Positions 27,074 to 36,024 of a stretch of 64,000 bases of DNA are shown one piece after another; the first letter of the stretch is position 1, and each line of letters starts with the position of its first letter. Position numbers and translations under genes: made by a program. Below the pieces are notes generated by a model, which searched no databases, was not told where the DNA came from, and saw only the letters and a list, made by a program, of their open reading frames with translations. This DNA comes from Psychrobacillus lasiicapitis. GTDB taxonomy: Bacteria; Bacillota; Bacilli; Bacillales_A; Planococcaceae. The stretch spans positions 84,467 through 148,466 of the forward strand of contig NZ_VDGH01000012.1 in NCBI RefSeq assembly GCF_006861795.1, written 5' to 3'.

Positions 27074-27730
27074 TTATCGAACTAAGTATTTGGAAGTTCT
27101 AACTTCCAATTTATCTAATAGAGTTGTAAAGAAAGTTATCAAAACCCAATATATAGCGGCGGCTATCAAATATATCGTAAGTGGTTCAAATGTTTTTGCG
27201 ATTATCAAACTCGACATTTGTAATAATTCCGTTACAGTTATTACTGAGACGAGAGAGGTATCTTTAATAAGTACGATAAATGAGTTGGACAAGGTAGGAA
27301 TAGCGATTCGAAGACTTTGTGGCAAAATTATTCTCTTCAAAGCCTGCGAATAAGTCATCCCCATTGATAGAGATGCTTCCATTTGTCCATTATCTACAGC
27401 AAGTATAGATGCACGAAAAGATTCGGAAAGGTATGCACCTGCATTTAGACTCAAAGCCATTACTCCTGAAGATATTGGATCTAAAGCTATACCAATTTGC
27501 GGTAAACCATAGTAAATGACAAAAATTTGCACAAGAAGCGGAGTTCCACGGATAATAGAAACATATGTCGTAGCAATTCCATTTAATATGCTCACTTTTA
27601 CTATTCTTATTATTGCAGTGAAAAAGCCAATTATTAAAGCGATTATAATCGAGATTCCTGCCAAACAAATAGTCATTAAAGTTGCTTTAAGTAGGGATGG
27701 CAATGAATCTAATATTATTGTGACGTCCAT
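27074..27730 (-). CDS. Amino-acid ABC transporter permease (HisM/GlnP type)
   Basis: A 218-residue permease with about five TM segments. It has the His/Glu/Gln/Arg/opine family block (YVSIIRGTPLLVQIFVIYYGLP) near residue 53 and the EAA loop EASLSMGMTYSQALKRIILPQ near 137. AGGAGG precedes the ATG at 27730. It sits between the dehydrogenase and the ATPase genes. Confidence 0.93.
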   Translation of the reverse strand: MDVTIILDSLPSLLKATLMTICLAGISIIIALIIGFFTAIIRIVKVSILNGIATTYVSIIRGTPLLVQIFVIYYGLPQIGIALDPISSGVMALSLNAGAYLSESFRASILAVDNGQMEASLSMGMTYSQALKRIILPQSLRIAIPTLSNSFIVLIKDTSLVSVITVTELLQMSSLIIAKTFEPLTIYLIAAAIYWVLITFFTTLLDKLEVRTSKYLVR

Positions 27731-27777
27731 ACATCATCATCCTCCTATCCGACAAGCCAAACAGTATTTACACTTCT

Positions 27778-28932
27778 TCACATAAAGGCTTCTTCTTTGT
27801 AATTTATTTCGATACCTAAGCTACTTAATTCCTCTACAAATGGCTGGAACCGCTCCCTTATGATTAAGCTCTCTACTGGGACAACACCAGTTTCCGTTAT
27901 CTTTTTACTAGTTATCCATTTAGCGATTAATGCAGCAGGAATTGCTGTAGTCTTTGCCATAGACGTAATTTGTCGCTCATAATCATATAAATCGACCATT
28001 TCCCAAATATGTTTTGTTGCTTTCCCTTCTTTGATCCCACTTACTTCTACCCGGAGCACTGTAATATCTTCATTACTAGCACCAATCATTTTGGGAGCAA
28101 GAATTTTTTCCGCAATCGCTCGTGGAGTTATCGTAATTTCACCAAGCGTAATTGGTTTATCATCAAGAAACCCTAGTTCCCCTAAAACACTCATTTTGTC
28201 CCAATGCCCTGGATAACGAACAGTTTTTTCATACAAATTTTTCACTTTATCTTTAAGTGTGTACCCAGTGCTATGCGCATCTGTGATTACCGTCTCACAG
28301 TTACCTACCGGGTCTGGAAAAGTTATTTTTTCTAATCCCGATAGAGGAGGTAATTCTACAAGTTCCCCATTTTCAACTGCGATTGCTGGTTTTGTATAAA
28401 GACCTAAAACGCTTTCAAGACGGAAAACAACTTGATACCAAAGTGGTGGTACAGGATGTCTAGGAATTCCTCCGCAAATCATGACCGCTTCTTCAGCATC
28501 ATCTAGCATTTCAATTCCTTGAGCTGCCAGGAAGTTTGTTATCCCAGGAGCAACACCACATCCAGGTACAATTAATACACCCGCTTCTTGTGCTTCTTGA
28601 TGCAATTCCACTTTTTCATTAAACTTTGATCCGACAAGATCTACTAAATGACATTTCGATGCGATCGCCGCTTTTATTGCGATAGGGCTTAACGAATGCG
28701 GAAGACACGCAACCGCTACATCTGCGCCTTCTAATATTTTTGCAATATCTTCTTCCGTATCTAATGACGCTATTTTACCGACTACTTTAGGGTTATTTGC
28801 GATTTCCAAACATGTATCTATATTTTCTTGTCTCACATCAACCGCTGTAATTTCATCAATACTATTAAATTTAGCAACTTCACTAACTACTGTCGTACCA
28901 ATCATCCCAGTTCCTAATACAACGATGCGCAA
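27778..28932 (-). CDS. Saccharopine-dehydrogenase-fold enzyme, probable lysine 6-dehydrogenase
   Basis: A 384-residue NAD(P)-binding enzyme with an N-terminal Rossmann motif VVLGTGMIG at residue 4. It has the CLPHSLSPIAIKAAI and LVDLVGSKF segments, then VPGCGVAPGITNFLA near 135, typical of saccharopine dehydrogenase-like proteins. Its length and overall pattern fit the lysine 6-dehydrogenase group (oxidative deamination of the lysine side-chain amine). It starts with TTG after GGGAGGGAATAGAAT. Its place inside an amino-acid importer operon suggests that the imported amino acid, perhaps lysine or a related diamine acid, is its substrate. Confidence 0.75.
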   Translation of the reverse strand: MRIVVLGTGMIGTTVVSEVAKFNSIDEITAVDVRQENIDTCLEIANNPKVVGKIASLDTEEDIAKILEGADVAVACLPHSLSPIAIKAAIASKCHLVDLVGSKFNEKVELHQEAQEAGVLIVPGCGVAPGITNFLAAQGIEMLDDAEEAVMICGGIPRHPVPPLWYQVVFRLESVLGLYTKPAIAVENGELVELPPLSGLEKITFPDPVGNCETVITDAHSTGYTLKDKVKNLYEKTVRYPGHWDKMSVLGELGFLDDKPITLGEITITPRAIAEKILAPKMIGASNEDITVLRVEVSGIKEGKATKHIWEMVDLYDYERQITSMAKTTAIPAALIAKWITSKKITETGVVPVESLIIRERFQPFVEELSSLGIEINYKEEAFM

Positions 28933-28982
28933 ATTCTATTCCCTCCCAATTCCGATTATTTTTGAAAAATATATTCTTATTA

Positions 28983-29765
28983 TTAGTTTTCTATAGGGTC
29001 TGTTCCAAACCACTTCTTATAAATTTCGTTATATGTTCCATCTTCTCTCATGTCACTTAACGCTGCATTTAGCTTCTTTACAAAATCTTCATTTCCTTTA
29101 TTAACTGCCATTGCAATCTCGTCTTTTTTAACAATATCACTCGCAACTTTTATTGGAAGATTGTTTTCTTTAATGTTGTAGCTCATTAACAACTGATCAT
29201 TAATAATGACATCTAATCGTTTATTCGTAAGATCTTCTAAATAATCACTAAATGCTTTATATAATTTAACGTCTGCACCATCAACTGTTTTTGCAATCTC
29301 TTCAAAAGTTGTCCCTCCACCAACACCAACTTTCTTTCCTTTAATATCCTCAAGTTTTGTTATGTCATTTGTTTCTTTACGGGTTATTAAAACGGAACCT
29401 GTAATAACATATGGGTCAGTAAAATCAACGCTTTTTTTCCGTTCCTCTGTTACAGACATCTGGCCAATAATTACATCGAATTTATCTGCCTTTAAACCAC
29501 CTATTAAACCCTCCCACTTCGTAGTAATGAAGTTAGCTTTAACTCCTAATCTTTTCGCAATTTCATTCGAAATGTCTACATCAAAACCTTGCAATTCATT
29601 GTTTTCATCTAAGTAGTTAAATGGGGGGTAGGTGCCTTCAAATGCCACATTCAACTCTTTGGATTTTTCAATGCGATCTAACACTTTCCCTCCTCCAGAA
29701 CCACAACCTGCCACAATACTAATGACAAAAAAGGTTATAACGAACAAAATTAAATTCTTCTTCAA
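28983..29765 (-). CDS. Amino-acid ABC transporter substrate-binding lipoprotein
   Basis: About 260 residues: signal peptide KKNLILFVITFFVISIVAGC with the lipobox VAGC, then a type-3 solute-binding domain (LNVAFEGTYPPFNYLDENN, GFDVDISNEIAKRLG, SVTEERKKSVDFTDPY, GKKVGVGGGTTFEE). The TTG at 29765 lies behind AAAGGAGGACAAGAG, so it is preferred over an ATG 36 bases upstream. It is first gene of the importer operon. The ligand is probably a polar amino acid; the linked dehydrogenase points to lysine. Confidence 0.92.
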   Translation of the reverse strand: MKKNLILFVITFFVISIVAGCGSGGGKVLDRIEKSKELNVAFEGTYPPFNYLDENNELQGFDVDISNEIAKRLGVKANFITTKWEGLIGGLKADKFDVIIGQMSVTEERKKSVDFTDPYVITGSVLITRKETNDITKLEDIKGKKVGVGGGTTFEEIAKTVDGADVKLYKAFSDYLEDLTNKRLDVIINDQLLMSYNIKENNLPIKVASDIVKKDEIAMAVNKGNEDFVKKLNAALSDMREDGTYNEIYKKWFGTDPIEN

Positions 29766-29843
29766 CTCTTGTCCTCCTTTGTTTTGTAAAAATAACTCCA
29801 TTTTTTCCTGTATAAATGGGCGTGTGAAGGAATCCGTTAAATG

Positions 29844-29869
29844 CTTGTCCTATATTTGAATAGGACAAG
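29844..29869. promoter_or_regulatory. Palindrome upstream of the amino-acid importer operon
   Basis: CTTGTCCTAT (29844-29853) and ATAGGACAAG (29860-29869) form a perfect 10-bp inverted repeat with a 6-bp spacer, about 80 bases before the binding-protein start on the minus strand. It could be a repressor operator or a leader hairpin. No lysine riboswitch core is recognisable here. Confidence 0.5.
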
Positions 29870-30010
29870 TTAATCCCTTTCATAAAGTGTATTCTGAAAG
29901 ATTCGCATTTATTATCAAATATATTAATAAACTCTTATTAGAAATTGCCGTTCCAAATATTCAAATTACTCATATACTAGTTTGAGTACAAGATACAAGG
30001 AGGTATTTTT

Positions 30011-30370
30011 TTGACAGACCATTCATTCCCCTCCCCACACAATCCAAACAATGCAGACCTTCCCTTTGGAAAGCCGCATTACCCAAATCACGAAGGACAA
30101 TCTTACGGCGGACAACAGGGTAATGCACCAAATAGTCCTCCACCATCTGCTGTACCAAAACTAAAAGCTGGAATTTTAGCTGTGGAACCAGGTGTATTTA
30201 GCAGGTGCCTAAATCTAGATACTTATATACAGCTTTCAAACCGAACTTCATTTTGGTTTCATCCAACATACATCGATTATTACTCCACTTCTGGATACAA
30301 ATGGACCGGCTATACATGGATTGCCTGGGGAACAGACTTAGATAGGATTGTATCGTTTCAGTGCGTATAA
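30011..30370 (+). CDS. Uncharacterised 119-residue protein with Pro/Asn/Gly-rich head and aromatic tail domain
   Basis: The TTG start follows ACAAGGAGGTATTTT. Residues 1-50 are Pro/His/Asn/Gly-rich and disordered in appearance. Residues about 55-119 form a compact aromatic domain (GVFSRCLNLDTYIQL, FWFHPTYIDY, GYKWTGYTWIAWGTDLDRI, FQC) with two Cys at its ends. Similar aromatic domains occur in Bacillales proteins loosely labelled transporter, with no evidence of transport. There is no TM segment. A spore-coat or surface role is possible but unproven. Confidence 0.55.
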   Translation: MTDHSFPSPHNPNNADLPFGKPHYPNHEGQSYGGQQGNAPNSPPPSAVPKLKAGILAVEPGVFSRCLNLDTYIQLSNRTSFWFHPTYIDYYSTSGYKWTGYTWIAWGTDLDRIVSFQCV

Positions 30371-30386
30371 TTTTTAATTTGTAGTC

Positions 30387-30447
30387 AAAAAAGACCTGCT
30401 ACTTAAATACACGCTTCCCGTGTGTATTTAAGTAGCAGGTCTTTTTT
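30387..30447. terminator. Very strong bidirectional terminator, 26-bp perfect stem
   Basis: AAAAAAGACCTGCTACTTAA... (30387-30412) is perfectly complementary over 26 bp to 30422-30447, with a 9-nt loop. It lies between the convergent gene at 30011 and the metallo-beta-lactamase-fold gene. The stem is unusually long and exact for an ordinary terminator. Confidence 0.9.
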
Positions 30448-30452
30448 AAAGT

Positions 30453-31391
30453 TTATTTCGATAAATTATCTAACAATCCCATTGCACTAACTTCTATATC
30501 TAACTGCAGGATGCTATATACCTCATGATCATCAGGAATACCCAGCCCTCTTAAATGTTCCCTCACTAAGTTTTCTAAACGCTCAGCAAGAACCTCATAT
30601 CCTTTTTGTTCTGCATACACCTTTTTCGCTTCGTTCACATATACTTCCAACCAATTAGAAACTTGACGAAATACATCTGACGGATCATTCGTCATCCCAT
30701 AATGTCCAAAATAAATGGTATCGAGTCGCATTTGCTCCATTCGATCCATCGCTCTTCGCATCGCATCTGGGTCAAACTGATTTGGAGAAGTGGAAGGTAG
30801 AAACAAATGGACATTATCTTGTACCAATTGTGGATATCTTACCCCAACCGTATCTCCAGTGAACATGCCATTACTAATCGGATCATAAATACTGAAATGG
30901 TGATTGGCGTGACCAGGTGTATCTAAAAATAGCAATTGACAATTTGGTCCGATTTCTAACGTCTCTCCTTCTCCTTTAACAATCAGTCGTTCTTCTGCTA
31001 TAGGAAGTATTGGTTCAAATAAATCCGAAAATTTATCGCCATATACAGCCTTCGCGCCAGCAATAAGTCTGGATGGATCTGCTAAATGTCTTGCACCTTT
31101 TGGGTGTACTACCACTTTAGCATTTGGGCAATCCTGTATTAATAATCCAGCTCCCCCTGCGTGATCCAGATGTATGTGTGTAACGATGATATATTTCACT
31201 TCATCCAGAGATATCCCTAATGCCTTTAACCCTTCTTTTACATACTTGATAGATGGGCTAGCACTCGTTTCTACAATTGTTAGTTCCTCTTCTTGAATGA
31301 CATATATGCCTGTCCGTTCTGTTACCCCTAAGTCATGCCCATCGATTAGATAGATTCTTTCATTTAATTGATTCGGAATCGATTGTGTCAT
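30453..31391 (-). CDS. Metallo-beta-lactamase-fold hydrolase
   Basis: About 312 residues. The metal motif THIHLDHAGGAG is near residue 76, with LDTPGHANHHFSIYD, MFTGDTVG and IYFGHYGMTND supplying the other His and Asp ligands. It belongs to the glyoxalase-II-like group of the fold; the substrate is unknown. The ATG at 31391 follows AAGGGGGAATACGTA and is preferred to an upstream in-frame start at 31439 lacking a ribosome site. It is cytosolic and followed by a strong terminator. Confidence 0.85.
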   Translation of the reverse strand: MTQSIPNQLNERIYLIDGHDLGVTERTGIYVIQEEELTIVETSASPSIKYVKEGLKALGISLDEVKYIIVTHIHLDHAGGAGLLIQDCPNAKVVVHPKGARHLADPSRLIAGAKAVYGDKFSDLFEPILPIAEERLIVKGEGETLEIGPNCQLLFLDTPGHANHHFSIYDPISNGMFTGDTVGVRYPQLVQDNVHLFLPSTSPNQFDPDAMRRAMDRMEQMRLDTIYFGHYGMTNDPSDVFRQVSNWLEVYVNEAKKVYAEQKGYEVLAERLENLVREHLRGLGIPDDHEVYSILQLDIEVSAMGLLDNLSK

Positions 31392-31469
31392 TACGTATTC
31401 CCCCTTAGTAAGTGTTCTGTCTATTGAATATTCTGTCACTTACTATCTTATCATTTTCTTTCTCCATAA

Positions 31470-32528
31470 TTAAAGAAGATAAAAACCAATCCCCATGATT
31501 ATATACGCCGCAAATAGCAGAAGCCCTTCAAACCAATTCGATTCACCATCACCGGAAACATTAATAACTAAAAGTGCGGCTGTAACCATTGCGACAAGCT
31601 CTGGCCATGTAAACACTAGTGCCATCGTTTGAGGCATGAACAGTGATATAATTACAAGTACTGGTGCCACAAACATAGCAACTTGCAGTGTTGAACCAAC
31701 GGCTATTTCCACAGACACTTCCATTTTGTTTTTCATAGCCATCGTAATAGCGGAAACATGCTCTGCAGCATTTCCAACAATCGCTACGATAATGACACCT
31801 ATAAACAACTCTGTCCATCCAAATTTTGATCCGAGCATTTCAAATGTATGAACTAATTGCTCCGACACAAAAGCAACTGCTACCGTTGCCAATAGAAGAA
31901 TTAAAATAGATTTTCCTTTTGTCCATTCTGGTACTTCTGCTTCTTCTTCTGTTTCCGGTTCATCAGAAGACGAGAACACACCTCGATGTGTGACGAGTTT
32001 AAAAAATAGTCCAGCAAGATAAAGCGCGATTAAAATAATAGCAATACCAATACTTAAGCTTACTGTTTTCTCCGTATTCATGGTCATCGAGAAAACTTCC
32101 GGAATAACAAATGCCACAATAACAGCGAAAATAAGCAATCCTGAATTGTACCTTGCGCTATGCACACTAAATTTTTGACGCTTAAACTTAATACCGCCAG
32201 CAAAAAACGATAATCCCAGTACAAGCAGCAAGTTACCGAGAACCGAACCCGTTAACGACGCTAACACAATTCCAACCATTCCCGCTTTTAATGTAAATAT
32301 GGAAATGATCAGTTCAACTGCGTTACCAAAAGTTGCGTTCAATAACCCGCCAATCCTTGGCCCACTCACAATCGATAAACTTTCCGTTGCTCGACCTATA
32401 TATCCCGAAAGCCCAATTATACTTAAACAGCAAAGGAAGAACATAATCATCTTTGGCCAATCTAAAAAAGCTCCTATAAGGACAATTGGAACACCCACAA
32501 AGACAAGAACGGCTAATAATTTATTCAC
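31470..32528 (-). CDS. Calcium/proton exchanger (CaCA/Cax family)
   Basis: About 352 residues with 10-11 TM segments and the two inverted alpha repeats that bind the cation: GNAVELIISIFTLKAG with TGSVLGNLLLVLG near residues 68-105, and GNAAEHVSAITMAMKNK with VGSTLQVAMFVAP near 250-285. An acidic loop (DEPETEEEAEVPEW) separates the halves. It exports Ca2+ against H+. The GTG at 32528 follows GAAGAGGTG, and the stretch before it contains that ribosome site, so it is the likely start. Confidence 0.9.
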   Translation of the reverse strand: MNKLLAVLVFVGVPIVLIGAFLDWPKMIMFFLCCLSIIGLSGYIGRATESLSIVSGPRIGGLLNATFGNAVELIISIFTLKAGMVGIVLASLTGSVLGNLLLVLGLSFFAGGIKFKRQKFSVHSARYNSGLLIFAVIVAFVIPEVFSMTMNTEKTVSLSIGIAIILIALYLAGLFFKLVTHRGVFSSSDEPETEEEAEVPEWTKGKSILILLLATVAVAFVSEQLVHTFEMLGSKFGWTELFIGVIIVAIVGNAAEHVSAITMAMKNKMEVSVEIAVGSTLQVAMFVAPVLVIISLFMPQTMALVFTWPELVAMVTAALLVINVSGDGESNWFEGLLLFAAYIIMGIGFYLL

Positions 32529-32649
32529 TAAAAACACCTCTTCAACTTAATGCATTTCTAATTTATCTTTCCCTAATATAATAAAGAAGAAACCCTTTTC
32601 CATTCACTTACATAACTTATAAGGAGAAGAAAAGGAGTGATGAATTTAT

Positions 32650-32952
32650 ATGATTAATTTAGAACCTATCAGCATTGAAGGACATACATTTTTATCGATT
32701 TCCGTCGAACTACCAAAGACAAATTTACTTGTCGTCTCAAACGATAAAGGATATATCATGTGTGGTGCCCTTGACGTTGCCCTATTGAACGAAAAACTAA
32801 AAGACCGCAAAGTAATTGCTGGAAGAGCGGTAGGTGTGAAAACCATTGCCCAGCTGCTCGACGCACCTTTAGAATCCATCACGTTTGAAGCAGAAGAACT
32901 TGGCATCACAAAAGGCATGGTCGGTAAAGAAGCACTTCTGAAAATGATTTAA
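32650..32952 (+). CDS. DUF1805 (YunC-like) protein
   Basis: A 100-residue protein with the DUF1805 core KGYIMCGALDVALLN and DRKVIAGRAVGVKTI. YunC is a small cytosolic protein of unknown function found throughout Bacillales. GGAG lies upstream of the ATG, slightly far (about 12 bases). Monocistronic, with its own terminator. Confidence 0.85.
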   Translation: MINLEPISIEGHTFLSISVELPKTNLLVVSNDKGYIMCGALDVALLNEKLKDRKVIAGRAVGVKTIAQLLDAPLESITFEAEELGITKGMVGKEALLKMI

Positions 32953-32967
32953 TTCACAAACGCATGA

Positions 32968-33000
32968 GCTAGCCATTTTTATATGGTTAGCTTCTTTTTT
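32968..33000 (+). terminator. Terminator after the DUF1805 gene
   Basis: GCTAGCCAT (32968-32976) pairs with ATGGTTAGC (32983-32991), one G-T pair, then TTCTTTTTT. Confidence 0.82.
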
Positions 33001-33050
33001 GTGTTCGATGAATTAGTATGAAGAGTGTAAATTTGACTTGACTGTACTAC

Positions 33051-33636
33051 ATAGAGATACTGCGTGGTAAGAAATAGCCACTGAGCCTTCGCACTTGCCG
33101 CACCTCGCATGAGCCAACTCGTGCTTCGTCCGAGTGGGTCTCATGACTTCGACTCATGCGGCTTTGGCGTGCTACGGCCAAAAGTTTTCGCATGTGTGTA
33201 TCTAGATAAGATTGTCCGATAAACATCGCGATTATCCACTAAAATATACAATATTGCATAAAGAAATCAGCGTCTTACAACAAGTGAGCCCTGTTCTTTG
33301 AGAAATGGTTGCTTTCGTCGATCAGTTGATTGCTTACAGATTAGAATTGGTTGCTTACAAGGAGTAATTCATTGCTCTAATCCATTTACTGGGTAAATCT
33401 CTACATTGAAAACTGTACAATGTTTGGATTTTAGTGAGTCGGCACTGATAAGTAAGCAATTTTGTTGGATTGTAGAGAAAGGGCGGCGACTCCAACGGGA
33501 ATAGCGTTAGCAGAAGACCCTGGACTGAGCGTAAACGAAGGAAGCGGCTGAGGCAACGCCCGTGGAAAGCGTCCGCCCTGTAGCGGAAATCCAAGCAGAT
33601 ACTTCATACAACTCTTTACGACGCATTATCTCTATA
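33051..33636. repeat. MITE-like intergenic repeat, copy R4 (composite, 586 bp)
   Basis: The left end ATAGAGATACTGCGTGGTAAG and the right end, reverse complemented, TATAGAGATAATGCGTCGTAAAG are terminal inverted repeats. The left part carries a different hairpin cluster (CGCATGAGCC...CTCATGCGGC, about 33105-33165). The middle holds a reverse-oriented subrepeat block (33290-33365). The right part has the GGCGGCGACTCC...CGTGGAAAGCGTCCGCC core (33482-33582). No gene is supported in 32953-33788. Confidence 0.7.
33290..33365 (-). repeat. Subrepeat block of about 21-bp units, copy S3 (reverse)
   Basis: GGTTGCTTTCGTC, GATTGCTTACAGA and GGTTGCTTACAAG occur at about 21-bp spacing; read in reverse complement they match the GTAAGCAACCAA-type units at 19206 and 54186. 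Confidence 0.55.
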
Positions 33637-33774
33637 ATGGTCTCAATTCAAGAAAACTTGATGTTCTATCAACTGGTAGCTTTCAACTACTTTTTATCCA
33701 GTTTATTTTTTTGAAAAGCCCCCCCTTCCTAGTTGACTCTCATCGAAAAAAGGAGTAAATTTGTTAAGCATTAA

Positions 33775-33800
33775 AGAACTGTTCATAAATGAACAATTCT
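33775..33800. promoter_or_regulatory. MarR-type palindromic operator overlapping a promoter
   Basis: AGAACTGTTCAT-aa-ATGAACAATTCT is a 12-2-12 palindrome with one mismatch. It overlaps a possible -10 (CATAAA, 33784-33789) that lies 17 bases after TTGTTA (33761-33766). Its place just before the marR ribosome site suggests autoregulation of the marR-ABC operon. Confidence 0.7.
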
Positions 33801-33821
33801 AAAAAGAACGGAGCGATAATA

Positions 33822-34307
33822 GTGAATTGTAATATTCCCCCTGATAGTAGATCTTCCCAATTCTTGCATACTTTTTGGCGTGTAAATAGAAACATGATGC
33901 GGTTTATACATAAAACTGCACTAGAAAATGATTTATCTATTCCACAATATTCTATTCTTATGACCATTGCGCCACGTAAAGAAATGACGCAAAAGCAATT
34001 GGGTGAAGTACTTCAAATTCCCAAAAGTACGTTAAGCACAGCAGTCGATGGACTTGTACAAACCGAATGGCTCCATAGGCAGCCTGTTCCGGACAATCGA
34101 CGTGAAATGCAATTAATACTCAGTGAAAAAGGAAACAGCTTGTTTGATAAAATAAGTCAACAAAAAGGGAGTATTCATCGTACGATTGAATCCATTATGG
34201 GCACACTTTCTGAACAACAGTTTGAGGAGTTTCAAGCAACACTGCTTCATATCGCGGATTTTTTAGAAAGTGAAACTATTTCAAAGGAGAACAACCCAGA
34301 TGATTAA
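33822..34307 (+). CDS. MarR-family transcriptional regulator
   Basis: About 161 residues with a winged helix: PQYSILMTIAPRKEMTQKQLGEVLQIPKSTLSTAVDGLVQTEWLHRQPVPDNRREMQLILSE is the MarR recognition and wing region. The GTG at 33822 lies behind CGGAGCGATAATA. The ATG at 33789 lies inside the operator palindrome and has no ribosome site, so the GTG start is preferred. The last 8 bases overlap the first ABC gene. It probably represses the two ABC exporter genes until a drug-like ligand binds. Confidence 0.88.
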   Translation: MNCNIPPDSRSSQFLHTFWRVNRNMMRFIHKTALENDLSIPQYSILMTIAPRKEMTQKQLGEVLQIPKSTLSTAVDGLVQTEWLHRQPVPDNRREMQLILSEKGNSLFDKISQQKGSIHRTIESIMGTLSEQQFEEFQATLLHIADFLESETISKENNPDD

Positions 34308-36024
34308 ACTATTGAAAAACTTAACGGTGTATAAGTGGATCGTTCTTGCCGTATTAGGATTAGTTTTTATCCAATCCATGGCTGACCTTTATTTACCAAC
34401 CCTGATGGCAGATATTATCGATAAAGGGGTAGTGGTTGGCGATACAGCTTATATTTGGAAAATCGGTGGAATAATGCTTTTAGTTGCGGCAATTGGAGCC
34501 GTTGCTTCCATCGTAGCAAGCTTATACTCTTCCAAAGCTGCAATGGGTTTTGGTAGGGATATTCGGCGTAAAGTATTCAAGCATGTAGAACAATTTTCCC
34601 TTCAAGATTTCGATGAGTTTGGTACAGCTTCGCTTATTACAAGAACGACTAATGATATAACGCAAGTGCAACAAGTAGTTATCATGATGCTACGTATGGT
34701 CGTGAGCGCTCCTATCATGTTGGTTGGTGGGATCATTATGGCCGTCTCAAAAGATGCTAAACTATCGCTTGTCATTGTACTTACAATGCCTGTGTTAGTT
34801 GGTGCAGTGTTATTAATTATGTATAAAGGTGTACCGCTCTTCAAAACAGTACAGACAAAATTAGATCAGTTAAATCTTGTATTACGTGAAAATTTAACTG
34901 GTATCCGAGTTATCCGTGCTTTTAATCGTGAAAAACAAGAAAAAGTTCGACTTCAAAAAGCAAACAAGGAATTGACCGATGTTTCTATTCAAGTAAATAA
35001 AGTTATGGCCATTTTAATGCCGGTTATGATGCTAGTTATGAACATCACCGTAGTATTAATCATTTGGTTTGGTGGAATTCGTATTAATGGCGGGTCTATG
35101 GAAATCGGTGATTTAATGGCGTTTATACAATACGTTATGCAAATTATGTTCGCACTTGTGATGGCCTCTATGATGTTCATTATGATACCTCGTGCCGCAG
35201 TATCTGCAAACCGTATTAATGAAGTATTGAATAGAAAACCAACCTCTCTAAACGAAGGAACGAAACTAGCAAATAAAGAAAGAGGAACACTTGAATTTGA
35301 ACATGTATCTTTTAGCTACCCTGGAGCAGAAGAATCCGCATTATCTAATATTACATTTCAAGCTAAAGCTGGGGAAATTACAGCAATTATTGGAGGAACA
35401 GGTGCTGGTAAATCAACACTTGTGAATTTGATTCCACGTTTTTATGAGGTAACAGATGGAACCATTCTTGTAAATGGCGTCGATGTTCGAGAAACTTCTC
35501 CTGAAGAGATTCGTTCGAAAATCGGTTTCGTTCCTCAAAAGGCACTGCTTTTTTCCGGAACGATTAAAGAAAATATTCTTTTTGGAAAAGAAGATGCAAT
35601 CGACGAAGAAATTGAACATGCTGCTCGCATTGCTCAAGCAGAAGACTTTATCAGCAAAATGGAAAATGGATATGATTCGGTTATTTCTCAAGGAGGTTCG
35701 AATGTATCTGGAGGACAAAAACAACGTCTGTCCATTGCAAGAGCACTTGTACGAAAACCCGATATTTATATTTTCGATGACAGCTTTTCGGCACTAGATT
35801 TCAAAACTGATGCTAACTTACGAGAAGCCCTAAAAGAGGAAACGAAAAATGCGACGGTGGTTATTGTAGCACAACGAGTGAGCACTGTAGCAGATGCAGA
35901 TCAAATTATCGTATTAGATAAAGGAGAAATTGCAGGAATCGGTACACATAAAGAATTATTAGAGCACAATACTGTTTACCAAGAAATCGTAGAATCTCAG
36001 CTAAGAGAGGAGGAAATCGCATGA
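34300..36024 (+). CDS. Heterodimeric ABC exporter subunit 1 (degenerate catalytic site)
   Basis: About 574 residues: six TM segments (residues 1-310) and a nucleotide-binding domain with Walker A GGTGAGKSTL near 374 and signature NVSGGQKQRLSIARAL. Walker B reads IFDDSFSALD, so the usual catalytic Glu is Asp, and the switch His is Gln in VAQRVST. These changes are typical of the degenerate half of BmrC/LmrC/YfiB-type heterodimeric multidrug exporters. The ATG at 34300 follows AAAGGAGAACAACCCAG and overlaps marR by 8 bases. The next gene overlaps by 4 bases. Confidence 0.92.
   Translation: MIKLLKNLTVYKWIVLAVLGLVFIQSMADLYLPTLMADIIDKGVVVGDTAYIWKIGGIMLLVAAIGAVASIVASLYSSKAAMGFGRDIRRKVFKHVEQFSLQDFDEFGTASLITRTTNDITQVQQVVIMMLRMVVSAPIMLVGGIIMAVSKDAKLSLVIVLTMPVLVGAVLLIMYKGVPLFKTVQTKLDQLNLVLRENLTGIRVIRAFNREKQEKVRLQKANKELTDVSIQVNKVMAILMPVMMLVMNITVVLIIWFGGIRINGGSMEIGDLMAFIQYVMQIMFALVMASMMFIMIPRAAVSANRINEVLNRKPTSLNEGTKLANKERGTLEFEHVSFSYPGAEESALSNITFQAKAGEITAIIGGTGAGKSTLVNLIPRFYEVTDGTILVNGVDVRETSPEEIRSKIGFVPQKALLFSGTIKENILFGKEDAIDEEIEHAARIAQAEDFISKMENGYDSVISQGGSNVSGGQKQRLSIARALVRKPDIYIFDDSFSALDFKTDANLREALKEETKNATVVIVAQRVSTVADADQIIVLDKGEIAGIGTHKELLEHNTVYQEIVESQLREEEIA

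Noticed and set aside
29766..30010. Lysine riboswitch upstream of the amino-acid importer operon
   Set aside because: The interval is too short and AT-rich and lacks the conserved lysine-riboswitch blocks; only a 10-bp palindrome is found.
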